Below are positions 27,899-35,770 of a DNA stretch of 64,000 nt, piece after piece. This DNA comes from JALYGY01 sp963800975. GTDB taxonomy: Bacteria; Actinomycetota; Rubrobacteria; Rubrobacterales; Rubrobacteraceae. Under the pieces are notes generated by a model. It saw only the letters and a list, made by a program, of their open reading frames with translations, made no database searches and had not been told where the DNA came from. The position numbers were made by a program, and so were the translations under genes. Positions within the stretch are counted from its first letter, which is position 1. Every line of letters starts with the position of its first letter. The stretch is taken from positions 310,001-374,000 of the forward strand of contig CAWDDB010000008.1 of assembly GCA_963800975.1 (NCBI GenBank). The letters run 5' to 3'.

Positions 27899-29432
27899 AG
27901 CTCACACCCCCAGAACGTCGCGGGTCGGCGGCCGCCTCGAAGGGACCCTCGGGGGTGCGCCTGACCGCGTTGATCCCGCCGAAGTACATGTTTGGCTCCT
28001 CGAACGGGAGCACCTGACCGTACCGGTCGAGCCCGGCCGTGGGCGCGCCTGCTTCGTAGGCGAAGAGGTCGCCTTCGGCGTGCAGACGCGGGGCCAGGAC
28101 CGCCGTCTCGAGCGGCATACCCAGGTCGAGAACGTTCACGAGCGTCTGCATGATCGCGGTCGGAATCCGGGACGCGCCGGGCGAGCCGAGCGATATCAGG
28201 CCCCCTTCTTCCGAGACGACAATGGTCGGGCACATGCTCGAGATGAGGCGCTCGCCCGGCTCGAGCGCGTGGAAGCCCCTCGGGTTGAGCTCCGGCTCCC
28301 CCAGGGTGTTGTTCATCGGGATCCCGGTCCCCGGGATGACGAGCCCGGATCCATAGCCCATGGTGGCGGTTATGGAGACGGCGAATCCCTCGTCATCCAC
28401 GCACGAGATGTGCGAGGTCTGCGGCGAACCGGAGATGCGCCGGCGCTGCTCCCTGGCGTACTCTTCGCTCGTCAGGCGCTGGGCCACTATCTCGTTCTCG
28501 GCGCCGTCAACGTAGGCCACCTCGCGGTCCTGAAGGGCGAGCCTCATAGCGCCGGCCAGGACCTCCGCGTATTCCTCCACAGGCATCGAGGCCAGGTCGT
28601 AACCCGAGACGATCCGGAGCATCTGGGCCAGCGTCGGTCCCCCCGCCGAGGGCGCGCCGTTGGTGTAGATCCTGCCAGGCCCGTATGCCACCGAGAGCGG
28701 CACTCGTATGATCGCCCGGTACTCGGCGAGGTCTCGCTCCGTCATGATCCCACCCATCCCGAGCAGGTACTCGGAGAGAAGGCGCCCGAGCTCGCCCTCG
28801 TACAGCAGATCCGCGCCGGCCTCGCCTATGGCCTCGATCGTGTCGGCAAGCTCTGGGAAGCGTACCTCTTCGCCCTCGAGGTAGACCCGGTCGCCATCGT
28901 AGAAGTTCTTGCGCGTCTCGTCGGTCAGCCGCAGCACCTCTTCTGCGACCTGCATCCACATGCCACTGGTCTTGCAGAGCCTGAATCCTTGACGAGCGAG
29001 CCTCACCGCTGGCGCGAGGGTCTGGGCGAGCGTGAGCCTCCCGTGCCGTTCGAGCAAGGCCTCCCAGCCCCTGACCGCGCCCGGTACGGCCACGGAAGCC
29101 CCGCCGACGGTAGAGTTCACGCCTGCGCCGTACTTGAGCACGACGGTCTGCGGGCTTCCGCCCGCCCCGAAGGCCGTCCGGGGCAGCCCCTTGCCAGGCA
29201 TCGCGTCGTAGTAGTCGATCAGCTCGACGGCTCCGTTCGGGCAGCGTACGAGGGCGAACCCACCACCCCCAACGGAGCTCAGGAGTGGCTCGGTGACGCT
29301 CACGGCGGCAGCTCCAGCGACCGCCGCGTCGGCAGCGTTACCGCCCGCGCGGTAGATCTCGGCGGCGGCCTCGGCCGCGTAAGGAGTCCCGGCTGCGGCC
29401 GCGAAGGTCCTGGTTGGTTGCGCGTCGTCCAT
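27891..29432 (-). CDS. ggt: Gamma-glutamyltransferase
   Basis: Autoprocessed N-terminal nucleophile hydrolase acting on glutathione and gamma-glutamyl compounds. 513 residues. GGNAADAAVAGAAAVSVTEP (about 30-49) and SVGGGGFALV are the large-subunit signatures. NSTVGGASVAVPGAVRGWEA contains the substrate-binding loop. The cleavage site and nucleophile lie in SPQTSHISCVDDEG, Thr339. MGYGSGLVIPGTGIPMNN is the small-subunit signature. No signal peptide is seen, so it is probably cytoplasmic, unlike the E. coli periplasmic enzyme. It shares an operon with arginase, which suggests amino-acid salvage. Confidence 0.9.
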   Translation of the reverse strand: MDDAQPTRTFAAAAGTPYAAEAAAEIYRAGGNAADAAVAGAAAVSVTEPLLSSVGGGGFALVRCPNGAVELIDYYDAMPGKGLPRTAFGAGGSPQTVVLKYGAGVNSTVGGASVAVPGAVRGWEALLERHGRLTLAQTLAPAVRLARQGFRLCKTSGMWMQVAEEVLRLTDETRKNFYDGDRVYLEGEEVRFPELADTIEAIGEAGADLLYEGELGRLLSEYLLGMGGIMTERDLAEYRAIIRVPLSVAYGPGRIYTNGAPSAGGPTLAQMLRIVSGYDLASMPVEEYAEVLAGAMRLALQDREVAYVDGAENEIVAQRLTSEEYAREQRRRISGSPQTSHISCVDDEGFAVSITATMGYGSGLVIPGTGIPMNNTLGEPELNPRGFHALEPGERLISSMCPTIVVSEEGGLISLGSPGASRIPTAIMQTLVNVLDLGMPLETAVLAPRLHAEGDLFAYEAGAPTAGLDRYGQVLPFEEPNMYFGGINAVRRTPEGPFEAAADPRRSGGVSYV

Positions 29433-29578
29433 GGACCGCCATTTTAACCGAGGCGTATGCCACGAGTTCCGCGCCAGATGCCATAGGAGGAGGCCCTACG
29501 AACCGTGCGTTCTGTCCAGCTCGACCAAGGTTTGCGACGCCTTACCCGGTAGCAGGGTGCTTTTTGCCTGCAAAGGCG

Positions 29579-29636
29579 CACGATCACGAACATCGTGGCG
29601 TCGGGTTGACCTGTTGACGCCGTTGTTGGCTATCAT
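29579..29636 (+). promoter_or_regulatory. Promoter with upstream inverted repeat for nicotinate phosphoribosyltransferase
   Basis: CACGAT-N7-ATCGTG (29579-29597) is a perfect inverted repeat. It is followed by TTGACC (29606-29611) and TTGACG (29614-29619) and then TATCAT (29631-29636). TTGACC with GCTATC gives a 17-bp spacer; TTGACC with TATCAT gives 19. The repeat sits just upstream of the -35, where an activator or repressor of NAD salvage could bind. Confidence 0.4.
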
Positions 29637-30836
29637 GTGGTGCCTGTAACCGAGGCGAAAGGGCTCGCGGCATTGCACCAAGGAAACGCACCAACCGGGG
29701 GTCCGGGCTTCAACGTCGCGTCCTACGAGGAGATCAAGGGCGCCGAGGTCGCCGACGTCTACTTCCACAGGACCATGGAAATCCTGCGCTCTCGCGGCCT
29801 GGACAAGGTTCACGTCCACGCCGAGGTCGCCTACAAGACATCCGATCCGGATCAGTGGTTCGTGGTCACGGGCCTGGATGAGGTCGCCCGCCTTCTGGAT
29901 GGCACCGGCGTCGAGGCGCGCTCGGTACCGGAGGGCACGATCTGCCGTCCCAACGAGCCGGTGCTCACGCTCGCCGGTCCCTACGACTCCTTCGCGGAGC
30001 ACGAGACGGCGATACTCGGGTTTCTTTGCCAGGCTTCCGGGGTGGCCACAGGCGCGGCACGCTGCCGGCTTGCCGCAGGCGAGAAGCCGGTTATCTCCTT
30101 CGGGGCGAGGAGGATGCACCCGGCGATCACGCCGATGATAGAGCGTGCCGCGTACGTCGGCGGCTGCGACGGCGTGGCGGTCGAGCTCGCCGCGAGGCGC
30201 CTCGGGATACCAGCCAGCGGCACCCTTCCCCACGCGCTGGTCCTGATCATCGGCTCGACCGCGGAGGCCGCGCAAGCATTCGACGAGGTGATCGCCCCAG
30301 ATGTCAACAGGACGATCCTCGTGGACACGTTTGACGACGAGAAGTTCGGAGCCCTGATAGCGGCGCGTGCCATCCCAGATTCCATCTTCGCCGTGCGGCT
30401 CGACACCCCCGGGAACCGCCGCGGGGATTTCAGGGATCTGCTGCGCGAGGTCCGATGGGAGCTCGACCGTAACGGGTTCGGACACGTCAAGATCTTCGCC
30501 TCGGGCGGCATGGATGTCGAGTACATCCTGCACCTCAACCCGGTCTGCGACGCCTACGGGGTCGGCGGCGCCATCGCCGACGCGCCCATGATCGACTACT
30601 CTCTCGACATCGTCGAGGTGGCAGGCGAGGACAGGTCCAAGCGCGGCAAGCGCGGCGGTCGCAAGCGGCTGCTGCGGTTGACCGATGGCTCCCGCGTTAC
30701 CGTGCCAGCCTCGAACCCGGTACCCGAAGGCGCGCGCGAGCTACTCGAGCCGCTCTCAGAGGCAGGCTATCCCGAGGTGCACGAGCTGCGGGAACGCGTC
30801 CTCGACCAGCTTTCGAGCGGTGCCTACGGCCTGTAA
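29637..30836 (+). CDS. pncB: Nicotinate phosphoribosyltransferase (short, archaeal-like type)
   Basis: Converts nicotinate and PRPP to nicotinate mononucleotide in NAD salvage. Up to 399 residues. The core begins with NVASYEEIKGAEVADVYFHR. HVHAEVAYKTSDPDQWFVVT, CQASGVATGAARCRLAAGEK and SFGARRMHPAITPMIERAAY (about 160-180) are substrate-site segments. ILVDTFDDEKFGAL (about 224) and KIFASGGMDVEYI (about 286), followed by GVGGAI, are PRPP-site segments. The start is unsure. GTG 29637 touches the -10 box and cannot be in a transcript started from it. TTG 29673, nine bases after GAAAGGG, may be the real start. Confidence 0.85.
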   Translation: MVPVTEAKGLAALHQGNAPTGGPGFNVASYEEIKGAEVADVYFHRTMEILRSRGLDKVHVHAEVAYKTSDPDQWFVVTGLDEVARLLDGTGVEARSVPEGTICRPNEPVLTLAGPYDSFAEHETAILGFLCQASGVATGAARCRLAAGEKPVISFGARRMHPAITPMIERAAYVGGCDGVAVELAARRLGIPASGTLPHALVLIIGSTAEAAQAFDEVIAPDVNRTILVDTFDDEKFGALIAARAIPDSIFAVRLDTPGNRRGDFRDLLREVRWELDRNGFGHVKIFASGGMDVEYILHLNPVCDAYGVGGAIADAPMIDYSLDIVEVAGEDRSKRGKRGGRKRLLRLTDGSRVTVPASNPVPEGARELLEPLSEAGYPEVHELRERVLDQLSSGAYGL

Positions 30837-30848
30837 CCTGTAGTTCTG

Positions 30849-30877
30849 TCTACCCAAAACTAACTAGATAAAGATCA
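30849..30877 (+). repeat. 29-bp intergenic element, copy 2 (upstream of zinc-ribbon gene)
   Basis: Begins TCTACCCAAAA and ends TAACTAGATAAAGATCA. It differs from the copy at 6540-6568 at two positions, both G/C swaps. It points towards the zinc-ribbon gene and ends 12 bp before an ATG at 30890, the same distance as the CAP copy has from its ATG. It is probably a promoter or operator. Confidence 0.6.
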
Positions 30878-30955
30878 CCCATTTGCGCGATGTGGCAGCC
30901 ACCTCGGCCCTCCATAATTTGGGGTGCAGGTACGAGGAACGCGAGAGGACCCGTG

Positions 30956-31237
30956 ATGAAAGAAGCGCCCGTCGCCAAGTCTCACCCGTTCACGTGCCCT
31001 TTCTGCGAGGCGCACGAGCTGCGGGCCTTCGGCCACAACGCGGCCCGTTGCGACTACTGTGGGGGTCTGCTGACCGGCATGCTCCTCGAGACCCTGCATT
31101 CCATCGCAACGCTAACCGACGCCATTGGCAGCCACGCCTGCGAGTGCGGCCACCCGGAGATGCGGCGCCTGCCAGATGGAGTGTACTGGTGTCCGGCTTG
31201 CGGCTCGGAGGTCGTCCCGGTGGCGCCGGGATCATGA
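30956..31237 (+). CDS. Small double zinc-ribbon protein
   Basis: A 93-residue protein with four Cys pairs: FTCPFC (14, 17), RCDYC (32, 35), ACECG (62, 64) and WCPACG (79, 82). These give two zinc ribbons separated by a helix, GLLTGMLLETLHSIATLTDA. No catalytic motif is present; such proteins bind nucleic acid or protein partners. ATG 30956 follows GAGAGGACCCGTG. An in-frame ATG at 30890 lies exactly 12 bp past the 29-bp element, which would add 22 residues of unremarkable sequence. It overlaps the next gene by four bases (ATGA), so the two are coupled. Function unknown. Confidence 0.68.
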   Translation: MKEAPVAKSHPFTCPFCEAHELRAFGHNAARCDYCGGLLTGMLLETLHSIATLTDAIGSHACECGHPEMRRLPDGVYWCPACGSEVVPVAPGS

Positions 31238-31434
31238 GCTCCTCCCCGGCACGCCAAACCGCGGCGTATCGACACGGGTGGGATGACGGCCGCTACGGCG
31301 AGCGTCGCCGTTTCACGGACAACCCGCGACTCACCGGCCTGCAATCTGCCTCCGACAGGCTCGACTACTACAGGGGACACCGCGCGGGCCGCGAAGCGCG
31401 GCTGCGCGAGGTCGACCCTCTCGAAGCCTCCTGA
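31234..31434 (+). CDS. RMF-like small basic protein
   Basis: A 66-residue Arg-rich protein. AYRHGWDDGRYGERRRFTDN, then DRLDYYRGHRAGREARLR, gives two GxxxG/Y-G turns around an asparagine-proline. This layout resembles ribosome modulation factor (PF04957: an aromatic-xxG-xxAG start, NP in the middle, WxxGW-xA at the end). The match is one of pattern only, so a ribosome-hibernation role is an inference. It is coupled to the zinc-ribbon gene by an ATGA overlap, and both lie behind the 29-bp element. It is convergent with the XRE-cupin regulator. Confidence 0.6.
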   Translation: MSSSPARQTAAYRHGWDDGRYGERRRFTDNPRLTGLQSASDRLDYYRGHRAGREARLREVDPLEAS

Positions 31435-31465
31435 GGCTCTAGCGCTTGGCCTCGCCCCTATCGCC

Positions 31466-32065
31466 TCAGGCCGGCTTCGGGTCTATGACCAGGTAGTAGC
31501 TGCACTCCCCCTCGCCGTCGTTGTCGAAACGGTGCGGCACGTCGGCCTCGAAGTAAACCGCGTCGCCCTCCTTCAGACGCAACGCTTGATCCCCGACCAC
31601 CGCCCTCAACCGTCCCGTCTCGACGACCAGATATTCCTGGACGCCCCGCCGATGCGGCGGTAACTTGCCTGAGCTAGACCCCTGTGGGACTACGTTCCGC
31701 ACGAACTCTATCCCTATCTCGGCCCGGTTCGGAGAGAGAAGCTGGCGCTCGAACCCGGTCTCGGGGTCGCGCATGGTCACGCGGTCCTCCCGAGGAACGA
31801 CGACGACCCTGTCCTTCTCCTCCATCCCGACGAGGCGGGACAGACTCACCCCGAGGCCCTCTGCGACCCTGGCGGCGACCACCAGCGTTGGGTTCTTCTC
31901 GCCGCGCTCCAGCTTGGATATCATGGCGCGGCTAACCCCCGATGTGGCCGCGAGGTGATCCAACGTCCATCCTTTCTCCCGACGCAAACCTCGCACCCGC
32001 ACCCCAAGCCGTCCGGATGTAACCTCCGCCGCAACCCCGTGCTCACTTGTCCTCACATCACCCAT
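31466..32065 (-). CDS. XRE-family transcriptional regulator with C-terminal cupin
   Basis: A 199-residue one-component regulator. HTH_3 domain at about 20-75: LRREKGWTLDHLAATSGVSR, AMISKLERGEKNPTLVVAAR. Cupin_2 domain at about 130-195: PPHRRGVQEYLVVETGRLR, GDAVYFEADVPHRFDND. The ligand is probably a small metabolite. ATG 32065 lacks a ribosome site. TAGACT at 32084-32079 would start the message a few bases upstream, so it is likely leaderless. It is divergent from the lactate-permease-type gene with only 21 bp between starts, so it most likely controls that gene and itself. Confidence 0.85.
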   Translation of the reverse strand: MGDVRTSEHGVAAEVTSGRLGVRVRGLRREKGWTLDHLAATSGVSRAMISKLERGEKNPTLVVAARVAEGLGVSLSRLVGMEEKDRVVVVPREDRVTMRDPETGFERQLLSPNRAEIGIEFVRNVVPQGSSSGKLPPHRRGVQEYLVVETGRLRAVVGDQALRLKEGDAVYFEADVPHRFDNDGEGECSYYLVIDPKPA

Positions 32066-32084
32066 TTTGGTAGAAATCAGTCTA
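32047..32084. promoter_or_regulatory. Overlapping divergent promoters, XRE-cupin gene / permease
   Basis: Plus strand: TTGTCC (32047-32052), 18-bp spacer, TAGAAA (32071-32076), ten bases before the permease ATG. Minus strand: TAGACT (32084-32079), thirteen bases before the regulator ATG. The two -10 boxes overlap in the same 14 bp, so one bound regulator could shut both. GGTAGA occurs twice on the plus strand (32069 and 32089). Confidence 0.4.
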
Positions 32085-32086
32085 TC

Positions 32087-33502
32087 ATGGTAGATACGGC
32101 CGGTATCCTGGTTGCGGCTTCGCCGTTCGTGGTGGCTGGCGTGGCGCTTCTGGTGCTTCGTTTATCGGCGGTGTGGGCCGGCGTGGCGACACTCCTTGCG
32201 GCGATCGCCGGGGCGGTGGCTTGGCCTGGGCTGCAGGCGACGGCGTTACCGGCGGCGATCGCGGCTGGGCTGGGAACCTCTGGGACGGTTCTGTACGTGC
32301 TGTTTGGCGGCCTGTTGCTCTACAACGTGCTGTCCGCGGCCGGGGCGATCGAGGCCGTGTCTCGGTTTCTCGGGGAGCTGGAGCCCGAGAAGGAGGCTCT
32401 GGCGGCCGGCGTGGTGGTTGGGGCCGCGCCTTTCTTCGAATCGGTCACGGGGTTTGGCGTGGCGGTGGTGATCAGCGCGCCCATCCTGCTGGCCGCCGGG
32501 TTCTCGCCGCTGCGGGCCGCCGTCCTCGCCAGCTGGGGCCAGTGCGCAGTCCCTTGGGGCGCTCTCGGGGTTGGCACCGTGATCGGGGCCGACCTGTCGG
32601 GGGTAAGCTTCGCTGCGCTCTCGGACTGGAGCGCGATATTGAGCTTACCCCTTTTCCCCGTTTACGCTGTGGCAGCGGTAGCGTTCGCGGGCGGCGTAGC
32701 GGGGCTCAGGCGCCACGGACTCGAGGCCTGCGGGCTCGGGATACTGGCCGGCCTCGCCACCCTGTTGACGAGCGTCTTCGCGGTGCCCGAGCTCGCCGGA
32801 GCCGTGGGCGGGCTCGCGGCGACGGTCGGTTTTCTCGCCGTGCGGTGGCGGCGCCTGGGCGGGGTGGCTGTCCCGGCGCGGGCGTTGATCCCTTACGCCT
32901 TTCTGCTAGGGCTGCTGCTCGTGGCAAACGGATTCGGGGTCCTCAAGCGGCTCGCGGAGGGTCTGGGCCCGATCTTCGTCGGCCCGGGGTTGCCGCTACT
33001 GCTATCGAGTGCCTTCGCGGCGGTGCTATTCGGGCTCGGGGCAGGTCAGGTCGGAGAGGCAACTTCTGGGACCATCCGGCAGTGGCTTCCTACCGCGGGG
33101 GCGGTGCTCACGTTCGTCCTCGCCGGTCAGGTCGTCGCCGGCTCGGGGGCTGCCGCGTTGCTCGCGTCGGGGGCGACAGCATTTGGTGCATATTACCTGG
33201 CCGTGGCCCCGATCGTCGGAGCGCTCGGCGGCGTCCTGACGGGATCTAACGCGGCATCCAACGCGTTGTTCATGCCGTTTCAGATCGAAGCGGCGAGGGA
33301 GCTGGGGATCTCGGAGCGGTTCACGGCCGCGACCCAGAACGTCTCCGGCAGCCAGGCGAGCCTGCTGGCGCCGCAGCGCATGGTTCTGGCCGCGACCGCC
33401 ACGGGGCTGCTCGGCCGCGAGGGAGACATTACGCGGGCCGCTCTGCCGCCGGTACTCGTCTGTGTTGCGATCCTGAGCCTGGCGGGGCTGGTGCTCCGCT
33501 AG
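32087..33502 (+). CDS. Lactate permease (LctP)-family transporter
   Basis: A 471-residue polytopic transporter with 12-14 hydrophobic segments. Family hallmarks are GAAPFFESVTGFGVAVVISA (about 108-128), LASWGQCAVPWGALGVGTVI (about 145-165) and LGGVLTGSNAASNALFMPFQ (about 383-402), then QNVSGSQASLLAPQRM near the end. It probably imports lactate, glycolate or a related organic acid with protons; substrate not proved. ATG 32087 was chosen because the promoter ends ten bases earlier. Divergent control by the XRE-cupin regulator is likely. Its stop overlaps the convergent amidase gene by four bases. Confidence 0.82.
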   Translation: MVDTAGILVAASPFVVAGVALLVLRLSAVWAGVATLLAAIAGAVAWPGLQATALPAAIAAGLGTSGTVLYVLFGGLLLYNVLSAAGAIEAVSRFLGELEPEKEALAAGVVVGAAPFFESVTGFGVAVVISAPILLAAGFSPLRAAVLASWGQCAVPWGALGVGTVIGADLSGVSFAALSDWSAILSLPLFPVYAVAAVAFAGGVAGLRRHGLEACGLGILAGLATLLTSVFAVPELAGAVGGLAATVGFLAVRWRRLGGVAVPARALIPYAFLLGLLLVANGFGVLKRLAEGLGPIFVGPGLPLLLSSAFAAVLFGLGAGQVGEATSGTIRQWLPTAGAVLTFVLAGQVVAGSGAAALLASGATAFGAYYLAVAPIVGALGGVLTGSNAASNALFMPFQIEAARELGISERFTAATQNVSGSQASLLAPQRMVLAATATGLLGREGDITRAALPPVLVCVAILSLAGLVLR

Positions 33503-34341
33503 TCGGCCCGATCGTTCTCCCAATCGTAGGCCTCGGGCCTGCGGTTGGCGAGCGAAGGGAACGAGGCCCGGAAGCCGTCCAGGAAATCGAGATCCAGCCT
33601 CGCCAGCGCGTAGCCATCCCGGTCGGGGCACGTGGCCAGGACCGTGCCCCACGGGTCCACGATCATGGACCTCCCGTACGTCCAGCGCCCGTCGGCTTTC
33701 TGGCCCCATTGAGCCGGGGCGACGACGTAGGCCTGGTTTTCGACCGCGCGAGCCCTGAGTAGCAGCTCCCAGTGGTCCTTGCCGGTCTGCAGTGTGAAGG
33801 CCGCTGGGACGGCGAGAATCTCCGCACCTCGCAGGGCGAGAAGGCGATACAGCTCGGGGAAGCGGACGTCGTAGCAGACAGAGAGGCCGAGGATAGCCGC
33901 CCCTGCCTTGGCGGTCACGACCTCGTCGCCCGGCGAGATGTTCGCGCTCTCCAGGTACTCCCTGTCCGGGGCCTTCACGTCGAAGAGGTGGATCTTGTGG
34001 TAGACCGCCGTCAGCTCTCCGGAAGGGTCGAAGAAGGTCGACGTGTTGGACAACCGCTCGGCGCCCGGCTGGCCTTCCAGGATCGATCCACCCAGCAAGT
34101 AAACGCCGAACTCGCGTGCCAGGTCGCCGAGGAAGTCCGTTGTCGGACCCGGCACGGGTTCGGCGTTTTCGCGGTAGACCTTGTCCAGGCCGTGGCAGCT
34201 CCACAGCTCCGGCAGCGCCACCAGGTCGGCGCCCGCCGACGCCGCTTCCCGGACGAGGCGCGCGGCCACGACCTTGTTCTCCTCCTTGTCCGGCGTCGAG
34301 GACATCTGGATCGCCGCCGCAACGAGTTCACCTCGGTTCAC
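33499..34341 (-). CDS. Carbon-nitrogen hydrolase (nitrilase superfamily, Nit1-like)
   Basis: A 280-residue amidase with the Glu-Lys-Cys triad: ADLVALPELWSCHG (Glu about 45), YHKIHLFDVKAPDREY (Lys about 115) and LGLSVCYDVRFPELYRLLA (Cys about 156). The YDVRFPELYR block and the DPWGTVLATC tail fit the Nit1/Nit2 omega-amidase and deaminated-glutathione-amidase branch. ATG 34341 begins the usual VAAAIQMSST sequence. It is 31 bp behind the nucleoside deoxyribosyltransferase-like gene on the same strand. Metabolite repair is the most likely role; the substrate is open. Confidence 0.82.
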   Translation of the reverse strand: MNRGELVAAAIQMSSTPDKEENKVVAARLVREAASAGADLVALPELWSCHGLDKVYRENAEPVPGPTTDFLGDLAREFGVYLLGGSILEGQPGAERLSNTSTFFDPSGELTAVYHKIHLFDVKAPDREYLESANISPGDEVVTAKAGAAILGLSVCYDVRFPELYRLLALRGAEILAVPAAFTLQTGKDHWELLLRARAVENQAYVVAPAQWGQKADGRWTYGRSMIVDPWGTVLATCPDRDGYALARLDLDFLDGFRASFPSLANRRPEAYDWENDRAD

Positions 34342-34371
34342 CGTAAAGCCTCCTCTTGATCGGACCTCGTA

Positions 34372-34851
34372 TCAGTCACCGCCGTTGGTCTCCCGACCAA
34401 GCGTAGTTCGAAATTCTTGCAGCATATGCAAGAGTGTTACCACATCCGTTGCGATGTACTCGAGCGGGACACGCACCATCGGGTTAAGGCAAGAACCAAG
34501 AAACGCCGCGCGCGAGTCGGTTCGAAGCCCAACGAGAAGCTTGTTCCGGACACCATGTTTCTTCTGACAATAGGCCATTCCTAGCTCGACGCAGGCTCCC
34601 TCGTCGGGGACCCTTCCGTCGAGCACGAAGAGGAACACCTCGGCCTCCAGGATCTTCGACGCGTCCAGACGAAACATGGCGTTGCGTCGCTCGCTGCGCG
34701 ACATCGCGTTGAATGGTGGTTTGTCCGCTTCGACGCCATCGCGCTGCGGCAAGAACACGCTGTATCCCTCGCCCTCGAGAGAGCGTGCCAGCTCTTGATT
34801 GAAGCGTCTCTCGGCGTCGGAGAACAGCGGTCCTGCCAGGTAGATCAGCAC
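34372..34851 (-). CDS. Nucleoside 2-deoxyribosyltransferase-like protein
   Basis: A 159-residue protein of the NDT/DUF4406 fold. It opens with LIYLAGPLFSDAERRFNQEL, the deoxyribose-binding start, then YSVFLPQRDG. DASKILEAEVFLFVLDGRVPDEGACVELG (here split near 75-103) holds the catalytic Glu in the EGxxVELG motif. Exchange of bases between deoxynucleosides, or hydrolysis of a modified nucleotide, is likely. The GTG at 34851 overlaps the formimidoyltransferase stop by seven bases, so it is translated from the same message. Confidence 0.75.
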   Translation of the reverse strand: MLIYLAGPLFSDAERRFNQELARSLEGEGYSVFLPQRDGVEADKPPFNAMSRSERRNAMFRLDASKILEAEVFLFVLDGRVPDEGACVELGMAYCQKKHGVRNKLLVGLRTDSRAAFLGSCLNPMVRVPLEYIATDVVTLLHMLQEFRTTLGRETNGGD

Positions 34852-35762
34852 ACTTCGCCTTCGCGCGGCAGCGCAGCCCAGAGCGCCGCTTCGAGCACGT
34901 GGCTGCGGTCGAGATTCCGGAGCCCGAGGTAATGCCTGGCGGTGTACAGCACGGCCTCGAGCGGCGCGAGCCCGACCAGCTCCGTGGACTCGACCGATGC
35001 CCCGTGGGCAGCTGCCGCGGCTCTGGTGGCTTCGAGCGCGATAGGCATAGAGGTCTTCTCCAGATCCGTGAGGTTCATCGACACCTGTGCCACTCCTCCG
35101 ACCATGAATCCCAGAGCCTTTACGCCGGGTAGCCCGCCGTCGCGCTCCCTCAACTTGCGGGCTACCGCCCTGGCGACCTCGACGTCGTCGGTATCGAGAA
35201 ACGCGTTGAAGGCCACGAGAAACGGGCGGGCGCCCACGCAAACCGCCCCGCTGCGCAGATCGAGGCCATCAGGGCCGAAGTCGGGATGCCAGCGTGGGTC
35301 CTTTATTCGGGCGGCGAGCCCTTCGAAGCCGCCCAGCCTCACGTCGGCCAGGTTGCTGCGGTGCGGAGCGGTGGCCGCGGCCTCGTAGAGAAACACAGGC
35401 AAGCCCAGTGCTCCTAGCATCTCCCCTGCTTTGCGGGCCAGCTGCACCGCGGCGCCGAGCATCGCGCCTTCGAGCGGCACGAAAGGCAGCACGTCGAGTG
35501 CGCCCACCCTCGGATGCTCTCCGGTCTGAGACGCCAGGTCGATCTCGTTCGCGCAGGCGTCGGCCAGGGCGACGGCTGCCTCCAAGACCGGCCCCTCCTC
35601 CCCGGCGTAGGTCAGGACGCTGCGGTTGTGGTCCGCGTCGGAGTGGAGCCCGAGCACGCGTACGCCATCGACGGCACTCACGGCTGCGACGATGCGCCCG
35701 ATCTTCTCGGCGTCGCGGCCCTCGCTGAAGTTGGGTACGGCCTCGAATAGCTGTGATCGCAT
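34845..35762 (-). CDS. ftcD: Glutamate formimidoyltransferase
   Basis: Transfers the formimino group of formiminoglutamate to tetrahydrofolate (histidine breakdown). 305 residues covering only the transferase part of the vertebrate bifunctional enzyme; no cyclodeaminase domain. FEAVPNFSEGRDAEKI (about 6-21), HSDADHNRSVLTYAG, ASQTGEHPRVGALDVLPFVP (about 75-95) and FLYEAAATAPHRSNLADVR are the folate and active-site segments. ATG 35762 begins nine bases after the GH15 stop. No other histidine-utilisation gene is in the window, so the pathway link is from the family alone. Confidence 0.87.
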   Translation of the reverse strand: MRSQLFEAVPNFSEGRDAEKIGRIVAAVSAVDGVRVLGLHSDADHNRSVLTYAGEEGPVLEAAVALADACANEIDLASQTGEHPRVGALDVLPFVPLEGAMLGAAVQLARKAGEMLGALGLPVFLYEAAATAPHRSNLADVRLGGFEGLAARIKDPRWHPDFGPDGLDLRSGAVCVGARPFLVAFNAFLDTDDVEVARAVARKLRERDGGLPGVKALGFMVGGVAQVSMNLTDLEKTSMPIALEATRAAAAAHGASVESTELVGLAPLEAVLYTARHYLGLRNLDRSHVLEAALWAALPREGEVC

Positions 35763-35770
35763 CGGGCGAT

